From positions 1 to 19,669 of the forward strand of contig DATAXI010000233.1 in assembly GCA_036266845.1 (NCBI GenBank): a DNA stretch of 19,669 bases, given 5' to 3'. The translations under genes were made by a program, and so were the position numbers. Shown here one piece after another: positions 13,897-19,669 of this stretch. The stretch's first letter is position 1. The number at the start of each line of letters is the position of its first letter. Origin of the DNA: DATAXI01 sp036266845. GTDB lineage: Bacteria; Verrucomicrobiota; Verrucomicrobiia; Chthoniobacterales; Chthoniobacteraceae. The notes under the pieces were generated by a model. The model worked only from the letters and a program-made list of their open reading frames with translations. It searched no databases and had not been told where the DNA came from.

Positions 13897-14673
13897 ATGA
13901 TGACCATTACCTTTCTGGGCACCGGCACGTCGCAGGGGGTGCCGATGATCGGGTGCGACTGCGAGGTCTGCGGCAGCGCGGATCCCCGCGACAAGCGCAC
14001 CCGCTCCTCCATCCACGTGGCAACGCCGGAATGCGCCTGGGTCATCGATACCGGCCCGGAATTCCGCATCCAATGCCTGCGGGAAAAAATCGACCGTGTC
14101 GATGCCGTGGTGTACACGCATTCCCACACGGACCATATGATGGGCTTTGATGATCTCCGGCCCTTCTGCGTCAACGGGCGGGACCTGCCGATCTATGCCT
14201 CGGCGGAAACCATGGCTGATCTAATGCGCGCGTTCCATTTCGCGTTTAGAGTGGAGCGGAATATCCCTGGTTATGTCCGTCCGCATCCACACATGATTGC
14301 CGGGCCGTTCGAGCTCGGACGCACGCTGCTGACGCCGCTGCCGCTCAAGCATGGCCGCGCCATCGTCAACGGCTACCTTTTTGAGCGCGGCGGGCGCAAG
14401 CTGGCGGCGTATCTGAGCGATTGCAAGGAGGCGCCGCCGGCGGTGATCGAGCGAATCGCAGGCGTGGAGCGGCTTATTATCGATGCGCTGCGGTACAAGG
14501 AACATCCCACGCACTTCAGCGTGGGCGAGGCGCTGGCCGTTGCCGCGCAGGTGGGCCCGCGCGAGACGTGGTTCACCCATATCTGCCACGATCTGGGCCA
14601 CGCGAAGACCGAGGCGGAACTCCCGGCCGGCGTCCGAATCGCCTACGACGGGTTGAAACTGGAATTCTCATGA
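13897..14673 (+). CDS. PhnP-like metallo-beta-lactamase-fold hydrolase
   Basis: The 258-residue protein is an MBL-fold metal-dependent hydrolase of the PhnP/cyclic-phosphodiesterase type. It opens with TFLGTGTSQGVPMIGC and a GCDCEVC cluster (Cys20, Cys22, Cys25), which in PhnP binds a structural zinc. The core metal motif THSHTDH is at 74-80 (His75, His77, Asp79, His80). Later metal-site elements include LKHG near 150, SDCK near 170 and HICHDLGH near the C-terminus. The likely reaction is hydrolysis of a phosphodiester or similar bond in the cytoplasm. No phn genes are nearby, so a C-P lyase role is not supported. Start ATG-ATG at 13897/13900, with GAGG about 13 bases upstream. Its stop overlaps the next start as ATGA (14670-14673). 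Confidence 0.85.
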   Translation: MMTITFLGTGTSQGVPMIGCDCEVCGSADPRDKRTRSSIHVATPECAWVIDTGPEFRIQCLREKIDRVDAVVYTHSHTDHMMGFDDLRPFCVNGRDLPIYASAETMADLMRAFHFAFRVERNIPGYVRPHPHMIAGPFELGRTLLTPLPLKHGRAIVNGYLFERGGRKLAAYLSDCKEAPPAVIERIAGVERLIIDALRYKEHPTHFSVGEALAVAAQVGPRETWFTHICHDLGHAKTEAELPAGVRIAYDGLKLEFS

Positions 14674-16235
14674 GGCGCGTGCTCTTGCTGCTCATGGTGC
14701 TGGCCGCGACTGCGGCGCACGCCCAGGAATCCGCTCCGCCCGCCGCCACGCGGGAGGCCGCCGCGACGCTGGTGGTCTATAGTAACCTGGACCCTGACTC
14801 CGCCGCGCTTGCAGCCTATTATGCGAAGCGGCGCGGCATTCCGCTGGATCACATTGTCGGTCTGGATTGTCCGGCCACCGAGGAAATCAGCCGCGCGACT
14901 TATGACGAGACGATTGCCGGCCCGCTGCGCAAGATATTCACGGATCGGGGCTGGTGGCATGCGCCGGCGGACCCGAGCCTCGTGGTATCGGATAACCAGA
15001 TCCGTTTCATCGCGCTGATCCGCGGCATTCCGCTCAAGATCGCGCAGGATGCGAATTACGCCGGCGATAGCTACCACGGGAAGCAGCAGGCGCTGAATAC
15101 CAACGCCGCCGCCGTCGATTCCGAGTTGGCGACGCTCGGCGTGCGCACGCGGCACATCACGGGGCCGTTGAAGAATCCGTATTACCAGAGTTTCACCCAA
15201 TTCATGGATGCGCCGCTCGCGCCGCTCATGCTGGTGTGCCGGCTGGATGGGCCGAGCGTGGATACCGTGAAGAGTATGATCGACGGCGCGATCTCCGCGG
15301 AGCGCACCGGCCTGGACGGTTTCGCCTATATCGACATGCGCGGCATCACCGCGGGGCCGATGGCGCTGGGGGACCACTGGCTGGCGACCGCCGCGGATGA
15401 GCTGCGCCGGCACGGGATGCCGGTCATCTGCGATGACTCGCCCAACCTCATCCCCACCGGTTATCCGATGACCCACGCGGCTGTTTACCTCGGCTGGTAC
15501 AGCAGCAGCGTGGAAGGGCCGATGGCGCAGCCGGATTTCCGGTTCGTGCCTGGCGCCGTAGCCGTGCATATCCACTCGTTCAGCGCATCCACGCTGCGGG
15601 ATTTCCATGCCGGCTGGGCCGGGCCGCTGGTGGCCCATGGGGCCGCGGTCACGCTGGGCAATGTTTACGAGCCCTACCTCGCGCTCACACCCAATCTGGA
15701 TATCTTTGTGGACCGGCTCCGGAACGGCATGACCTTTGCCGAAAGCGCCTACGCCTCGCAGCCGGTCCTTTCCTGGATGACCACGTTCGTTGGCGATCCG
15801 CTTTACCGGCCCTTCCAGAATACGGGCGCCTCCGCGGAGAGCGGCGAGAAGCCGGCAATCGAGTACGCCGCCTATCGCAAAGGGGCGCATGTCTGGTTTG
15901 AGAAAGGTCCCGTGCAGGGAGCGGCCGCGCTGACCGCAAGCGCGCGGGAACTGCACAGTGGCATCGTCTGGGAGGGGCTCGGCCTCTTGCAATGGAACAA
16001 GCCCGATTACCCCGCGGCGATCGTCTCCTTCCAGGAAGCCGAAAAGTGCTACGGGACCACTGAGGATGGCCTGCGCGTGGTGCTGCACCAGACCGCGGTG
16101 TTCGCCGCCGAGGACCGCCATGATCTTGCGCGTGCGCTGGCCGCGCGGGAATTGACGCGGTTTTCGCAATTCCCCGGGAGCGCGTTGTTGCGAGCGGTGA
16201 TCGGCCTTCCGGCGACGTCGGCCAGCCCGCCATGA
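14670..16235 (+). CDS. TIGR03790 family secreted protein, function unknown
   Basis: The 521-residue product begins with a signal peptide (MRRVLLLLMVLAATAAHA, cleavage likely before QES). It then shows the pattern typical of TIGR03790: VVYSNLDPDSAALAAYYAKRRGIPLDHIVGL, then EEISRATYDETIAGPLRK, RFIALIRGIPLKI, and later AAVYLGWYSSSVEGP, AVAVHIHSFSAST and LTPNLDIFVDRL. A helical, TPR-like tail follows from about residue 410. I know of no established function for the family. The start ATG overlaps the upstream MBL stop as ATGA, and its stop overlaps the DUF2851 start in the same way, so all three should be made together. The predicted export of this protein contrasts with the apparently cytoplasmic neighbours. 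The longer open frame upstream is a shadow of the MBL gene. Confidence 0.85.
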   Translation: MRRVLLLLMVLAATAAHAQESAPPAATREAAATLVVYSNLDPDSAALAAYYAKRRGIPLDHIVGLDCPATEEISRATYDETIAGPLRKIFTDRGWWHAPADPSLVVSDNQIRFIALIRGIPLKIAQDANYAGDSYHGKQQALNTNAAAVDSELATLGVRTRHITGPLKNPYYQSFTQFMDAPLAPLMLVCRLDGPSVDTVKSMIDGAISAERTGLDGFAYIDMRGITAGPMALGDHWLATAADELRRHGMPVICDDSPNLIPTGYPMTHAAVYLGWYSSSVEGPMAQPDFRFVPGAVAVHIHSFSASTLRDFHAGWAGPLVAHGAAVTLGNVYEPYLALTPNLDIFVDRLRNGMTFAESAYASQPVLSWMTTFVGDPLYRPFQNTGASAESGEKPAIEYAAYRKGAHVWFEKGPVQGAAALTASARELHSGIVWEGLGLLQWNKPDYPAAIVSFQEAEKCYGTTEDGLRVVLHQTAVFAAEDRHDLARALAARELTRFSQFPGSALLRAVIGLPATSASPP

Positions 16236-17593
16236 AGCTGGCCGGTCATTACGAGGCGATCCGTCCGGCGGGCAGCTCGGTGCGGGACGAATGGTTTCCC
16301 GAGCCGCCGGGAGAGATCGAGCTTCAGGCGCGCTGGTTTTCCGGGGAGTTTGGCCGGGAGTTCAAGACCGTCGATGGCCGTGCGGCGCGGATCATTCAGT
16401 TTGGGGTTTGGAATCGCGAGGCCGGCCCCGATTTTGCCGAGGCGGCGATTTCCATCGATGGCGGCGAGCCGTTGCGCGGGGCGATCGAGCTGGACCTTGA
16501 CGCGCGGGATTGGGAACGGCACGGCCATGCGACCAATCCGGCCTATGAGGGGGTGGTGCTGCACGTTTATTTCCAATCCGGCGAAGCGGCGGCGTTCGCG
16601 CGCACGGTTTCGAATCGTGGCGTGCCGCAGGTGCGGCTGGACCTGCGGGCAATCGCCGGACCGCCGCCAAACCCCGTGCCCGCGGCCACACCGGGCCGGT
16701 GCGTGGCGCCGCTGAGCGGCCTGGACCTGCCCACGGTGCGCGGCGTGCTGGAGGGCGCGGCGCAATATCGCCTCAGGCGCAAGGCCGCCCGCCTGGCGCG
16801 GCTGCGTGAGACGCGCGGGGATGACGAGGCGCTGTACCAGGCTCTCGCGGAGACGCTCGGCTACAAATCCAACAAGCTCCCCTTTGCGCTGCTCAGCCAG
16901 CGCACCTCGGTGCGAGCTTTGCGCCGCATGGAGCGGATCGATGCGCTGCTGTTCGGCGTCGCCGGGTTTTTGAAACCGGAGGATTTTCCAGGCGCCGCGC
17001 CCGTGACCAAGGCCTATCTTAGGGAATTGTGGGAAGGGTGGTGGGCCATGCGTGCGGAGTGGGAGCACCTCACGGTGCCGCCGGAGCTGTGGAAGACCGG
17101 GGGCCAGCGTCCGGTCAATCACCCGCAGCGCCGCCTCGCCGCGCTTGCCGCGATGGTGAGGCAATGGCCCAAGGTTCGCGAAGCCGCCGCCGCGTGCGAT
17201 ACGGCAAAGCTCCGCAAATTGCTCACCGCTCTCCATGACGAGTATTGGGAGCATCATTACACCGTGCGCTCGGACGCCGCCGCGCGCCCGATGGCGCTGG
17301 TGGGCAAGGATCGCTTTAACGCGATGTTTGCGAATGTTTTTGTGCCCTGGGCGATTCTCGATCACCCGGAGAAATGGGAGGAATACCGCGCGCTCAACGC
17401 GGACCTTTCCAACCGCCGTGTGGAGGTTGCCGCAATGCGCCTCTTTGCCGGCGATCCGCGCCAATCCGACCTGCTGAAAAGCGCCGCGATGCAACAGGGC
17501 CTCCTGCAAATCTACGAGGATTTTTGCATGCAGGACGAGAGCGATTGCGCGGCCTGCCCATTCCCCCGCCAGCTCGGCCAGTGGAGGACCTGA
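16232..17593 (+). CDS. DUF2851 family protein with C-terminal cysteine motif
   Basis: The 453-residue protein matches what I know of DUF2851: EWFPEPPGEIELQARWF near the N-terminus, WNREAGPDFAEA (60-71), RGAIELDLDARDWERHGH (82-99), NPAYEGVVLHVYF (102-114) and NKLPFALL-type helical segments later. No signal peptide or membrane segment is seen, so it is probably cytoplasmic. The order Pro66-Asp67, then Glu86-Leu-Asp88, then the HGH pair resembles the core of PD-(D/E)XK nucleases, though the usual Lys is absent. The C-terminus holds Cys432-X6-Cys439-X2-Cys442, a likely metal site. It is the last gene of the MBL/TIGR03790 operon (ATGA overlap at 16232-16235). The biochemical role is unknown. Confidence 0.8.
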   Translation: MKLAGHYEAIRPAGSSVRDEWFPEPPGEIELQARWFSGEFGREFKTVDGRAARIIQFGVWNREAGPDFAEAAISIDGGEPLRGAIELDLDARDWERHGHATNPAYEGVVLHVYFQSGEAAAFARTVSNRGVPQVRLDLRAIAGPPPNPVPAATPGRCVAPLSGLDLPTVRGVLEGAAQYRLRRKAARLARLRETRGDDEALYQALAETLGYKSNKLPFALLSQRTSVRALRRMERIDALLFGVAGFLKPEDFPGAAPVTKAYLRELWEGWWAMRAEWEHLTVPPELWKTGGQRPVNHPQRRLAALAAMVRQWPKVREAAAACDTAKLRKLLTALHDEYWEHHYTVRSDAAARPMALVGKDRFNAMFANVFVPWAILDHPEKWEEYRALNADLSNRRVEVAAMRLFAGDPRQSDLLKSAAMQQGLLQIYEDFCMQDESDCAACPFPRQLGQWRT

Positions 17594-17623
17594 CGTCCCG
17601 CGTTCAGCCTTTGGCGAAGGCCG

Positions 17624-17665
17624 TTGACAAATCCGCGGGCACATATTAACTATCCGGTTAGTTAA
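17624..17665 (+). promoter_or_regulatory. TetR promoter with overlapping operator palindrome
   Basis: A consensus -35 TTGACA is at 17624-17629. TTAACT (16-base spacing) or TATTAA (14-base spacing) could serve as the -10. A near-perfect palindrome, TTAACTA-TCCGGT-TAGTTAA, occupies 17646-17665: 18 of 20 bases match its reverse complement. It covers the -10/start region, and its last A is the first base of the ATG. This is a likely operator for the adjacent TetR protein, giving negative autoregulation of the whole exporter operon. There is no room for a Shine-Dalgarno site. A 5-bp GCCTT/AAGGC hairpin at 17607-17621 precedes the promoter. Confidence 0.7.
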
Positions 17666-18321
17666 TGAGTGAGAAAGCCAAAGCGCCCGCCCGCCGGACC
17701 CAGCATGTCCGCAGCGAGGAATCCCGGGCTAAAATCCTCGCCGCCGCCGAGCGCGTCTTTGCAAGGGACGGCGTGGACGGCGCGCGCATCGATGAGATTG
17801 CGGTGGAAGCCGGGGTCAACAAGGCGCTGCTCTATTATTACTTCAAGAGCAAGGAGCGCCTCTACGAAGCCGTGATCGAGGAGCACCTGGGCGAGTTCAA
17901 TCGCCATGCTTTCCGCGTGCTTCAGGCCGATGGGCCCGCCGATGCGCTTCTCCTCGAGTATGTCGATCTCCAATTCGATTTCATCAGCCGGCGCCGAATG
18001 CACGCGCCGCTTTTCCAGCAATTCATGACCCGCGGCGCAAAACCGCCCACGCGCCTTGTTCGCGATTACATCATTCCCCGGGCCGAAGCGCTGCAAAAAC
18101 TTCTTGTACGCGGGATGCGGGAGGGCGCGCTGCGAAAGGCGGACCCGTTTCACACGGCCGCTTCCATCGCCGCGCTGGTGGTCTTCTATTTTTCCTCCGC
18201 GCCGATCATGAAACTGTTCGGCCGCACCGATCCCTACTCGCCGGCCGGGATCGCGCTTCGAAAGAAAGAAGTGCGCAATTTCATCCGGCACGGCCTCTTT
18301 TCCCGCCCGGACGCGTCATGA
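17665..18321 (+). CDS. TetR/AcrR family transcriptional regulator
   Basis: This 218-residue regulator has a basic N-terminal extension (about 20 residues) followed by the TetR DNA-binding domain: SRAKILAAAERVFARDG, then the helix-turn-helix at about 39-62 (ARIDEIAVEAGVNKALLYYYFKSKE). The rest is a helical ligand-binding and dimerisation domain of normal size. The gene lies directly after a 20-bp palindrome, its probable operator, and its stop overlaps the HlyD-like gene as ATGA (18318-18321). It therefore probably represses its own operon until a small molecule binds, the substrate of the exporter being an obvious candidate. The gene order matches E. coli cecR (ybiH) with ybhGFSR, but orthology is not shown. 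The ATG at 17665 is the only sensible start. Confidence 0.92.
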   Translation: MSEKAKAPARRTQHVRSEESRAKILAAAERVFARDGVDGARIDEIAVEAGVNKALLYYYFKSKERLYEAVIEEHLGEFNRHAFRVLQADGPADALLLEYVDLQFDFISRRRMHAPLFQQFMTRGAKPPTRLVRDYIIPRAEALQKLLVRGMREGALRKADPFHTAASIAALVVFYFSSAPIMKLFGRTDPYSPAGIALRKKEVRNFIRHGLFSRPDAS

Positions 18322-19181
18322 AAAAGCTACTCTTTATCCTCCTTCTCGCCGCGGCAGCCGCGGGCGGCTGGTATTATTACAACAAGGTCGTGCGTCCGCC
18401 GGAGATCGTGCTGACAGGCATGGTCACCACGGACGAGGTGATTGTCAGCTCACAAATCCAGGGCCGGTTGCAGCGGCTCGATGTGAACGAGGGCGACACG
18501 GTGAAAGCCGGCGAATTGCTGGCGCACATCGAGCCGGAGCAGTGGCAGGCGGACGTGAGTTATTACAAAAGCTCCGAGGATGTGGCCACAGCGCAACTGG
18601 CGCAGGCCAGGGCGGACCAGGAGCAGGCGCAGCTCACCTTCCAGCGCGAGCGCGACCTTTACAACACGAAGGTCGAGTCCGTGCAAAACTACGATCAGGC
18701 GCGCACGGGATACGATGCCGCGGTGGCGCATGTCTCTTCGCTGGAAAAGCAGATCGCCGCCAACCAGGCGCAATGGGAGAAGGCGAATGTCGAGCTCGGC
18801 TACACCGATATCCGCGCCCCGATCAGCGGGATTGTCGATACGCGCACCGCGCTGCAAGGGGAGGTGGTGAATCCGGGCGAGGCAATCGTGACGCTCGTGG
18901 ACGCGGACGACCTTTGGGTGCGCGCGGACGTGGAAGAGACGTATATCGACCGTGTCCGCCTGGGGGATCGATTGAAGGTGCGCCTCCCCTCCGGCGTCGA
19001 GCGCGAGGGAACGGTCTTTTACCGTGGCGTCGATGCCGATTACGCGACGCAGCGCGACGTGAGCCGCACCAAGCGCGATATCAAGACCTTCGAAATCCGG
19101 CTCCGTTGCGACAATCGCGACCGGGCGCTTGCGCTGGGCATGACGGCCTATGTGATCCTGCCGACCGGGAGCCAGGGATGA
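18318..19181 (+). CDS. HlyD/EmrA-type periplasmic adaptor (membrane fusion protein)
   Basis: The 287-residue protein has an N-terminal membrane anchor (about residues 3-20, MKKLLFILLLAAAAAGG). A first half of a lipoyl/barrel-sandwich domain follows (VIVSSQIQGRLQRLDVNEGDTVKAGELLAHIEP). Then come an alpha-helical coiled-coil hairpin rich in Ala, Gln and Glu (about 75-155), the second lipoyl half (DIRAPISGIVDTRTALQGEVVNPGEAIVTLVD), and a beta-barrel domain (WVRADVEETYIDRVRLGDRLKVRLPSG). This is the YbhG/HlyD architecture, linking an inner-membrane ABC transporter to an outer-membrane channel. It overlaps both neighbours by four bases (ATGA), so TetR, adaptor and ATPase are translationally coupled. 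No outer-membrane TolC-like gene is in the window. The substrate is unknown. Confidence 0.92.
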   Translation: MKKLLFILLLAAAAAGGWYYYNKVVRPPEIVLTGMVTTDEVIVSSQIQGRLQRLDVNEGDTVKAGELLAHIEPEQWQADVSYYKSSEDVATAQLAQARADQEQAQLTFQRERDLYNTKVESVQNYDQARTGYDAAVAHVSSLEKQIAANQAQWEKANVELGYTDIRAPISGIVDTRTALQGEVVNPGEAIVTLVDADDLWVRADVEETYIDRVRLGDRLKVRLPSGVEREGTVFYRGVDADYATQRDVSRTKRDIKTFEIRLRCDNRDRALALGMTAYVILPTGSQG

Positions 19182-19669
19182 ACGCCGTGGAAGTGGACAA
19201 GCTCGGGAAGCGCTTCGGCGATTTCCAGGCCGTGGACAGCCTCAGTTTCGAGGTGCGCAGCGGCGAGGTCTTTGGGCTGCTGGGTCCGAACGGCGCGGGA
19301 AAATCGACCCTCATCCGCATGCTGACCACGCTCGTGCCGCCAACCTCCGGACGCGCCAGCGTCGGCGGGCATGATGTGGTGAAAGAAGCGAACGCGGTGC
19401 GCCATTGCATCGGCGTCATCCCGCAGGCAATGACCTCCGACCTGGACCTGAGCGCGAACGAGAACATGGGGATCTTCGCGAAGCTCTACGGGATCAACGC
19501 GGAGAAGCGCCGGCGCGTCATCAAGGAGCTGCTCGCCGCCGTGGACCTGGAGCAATGGGCCGATAAGCCGGTGAAGATGTTCTCCGGCGGCATGCGCCGC
19601 CGGCTGGAGATCGCGCGCGGCCTCGTGCATGAGCCAAAGATTTTCTTCCTGGACGAGCCGACCACCGGC
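19178..19669 (+). CDS. ABC transporter ATP-binding protein (3' end outside window)
   Basis: The first 164 residues of an ABC-type nucleotide-binding domain are present, beginning MNAVEVDKLGKRFGDF. Walker A GPNGAGKST is at 36-44, the Q-loop Gln83 at 83, the signature FSGGM at 135-139, and Walker B IFFLDE at 155-160, followed by PTTG at the window edge. The sequence resembles the ATPases of drug and antibiotic exporters with separate ABC-2 permeases (DrrA/CcmA/YbhF-like). It starts within the adaptor's stop codon (ATGA, 19178-19181). The permease genes expected by analogy with ybhS and ybhR should lie just downstream. In E. coli YbhF has two fused ATPase domains; whether this one does cannot be seen. 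Confidence 0.95.
   Translation, partial: MNAVEVDKLGKRFGDFQAVDSLSFEVRSGEVFGLLGPNGAGKSTLIRMLTTLVPPTSGRASVGGHDVVKEANAVRHCIGVIPQAMTSDLDLSANENMGIFAKLYGINAEKRRRVIKELLAAVDLEQWADKPVKMFSGGMRRRLEIARGLVHEPKIFFLDEPTTG

Noticed and set aside
14421..14669. Extended N-terminus for the TIGR03790 protein
   Set aside because: The extension overlaps the MBL-hydrolase gene and would bury the clear signal peptide that begins at 14670.
16049..17644. A 531-codon minus-strand frame opposite DUF2851
   Set aside because: Composition is typical of a GC-rich shadow (His, Arg, Gly, Ala), there is no domain, and the plus strand carries a recognised family with coupled start and stop.

Overview
This is a GC-rich, densely packed chromosomal window. 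The organism is most likely a member of Verrucomicrobiota or a close PVC relative. That is an inference from gene content: a TIGR03790 family protein, a DUF2851 protein, a secreted sulfatase with a PA14-like tail, a proline-rich lipoprotein, and weak use of Shine-Dalgarno sites. I see no rRNA, tRNA, CRISPR array, insertion sequence or phage gene.

Layout. (1) 2-1292, plus strand: the tail of an unknown protein, then a GT87/DUF2029-type membrane glycosyltransferase. (2) 9394 down to 1782, minus strand: an eight-gene run purF, purM, a degenerate alpha/beta-hydrolase, a lipoprotein, tyrA, aroA, cmk, plsC. Junctions are overlapping or short, and the run ends at a good intrinsic terminator (1722-1746). 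It combines purine synthesis, the aromatic pathway (EPSP synthase and prephenate dehydrogenase), CMP/dCMP phosphorylation and phosphatidic acid synthesis. Beyond the terminator lies a separate small membrane-protein gene (1270-1671), convergent with the glycosyltransferase and overlapping its 3' end. (3) 9395-9799: a 405-bp divergent intergenic region with strong predicted RNA secondary structure. (4) 9800-11932, plus strand: a secreted formylglycine-type sulfatase, meeting tail-to-tail a minus-strand pair of recN and a 62-residue membrane protein coupled to it. (5) 13740-13896: a divergent gap filled mostly by an imperfect inverted repeat. (6) 13897-17593, plus strand: a tightly coupled operon of a PhnP-like metallo-beta-lactamase fold hydrolase, a TIGR03790 secreted protein and a DUF2851 protein. 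(7) 17624 to the end, plus strand: a TetR regulator, a HlyD-like adaptor and an ABC ATPase cut by the window edge. This has the gene order of the E. coli cecR-ybhGFSR exporter locus, and a near-perfect 20-bp palindrome runs into the regulator's start codon.

The points most worth a second look are the alpha/beta-hydrolase that lacks all three catalytic residues inside a core biosynthetic operon, the uncharacterised MBL/TIGR03790/DUF2851 operon with nuclease-like and cysteine motifs in DUF2851, the apparently leaderless self-regulated TetR promoter, the structured leader before the sulfatase gene, and the membrane micro-protein translationally coupled to recN. Six gene junctions here are ATGA four-base overlaps.
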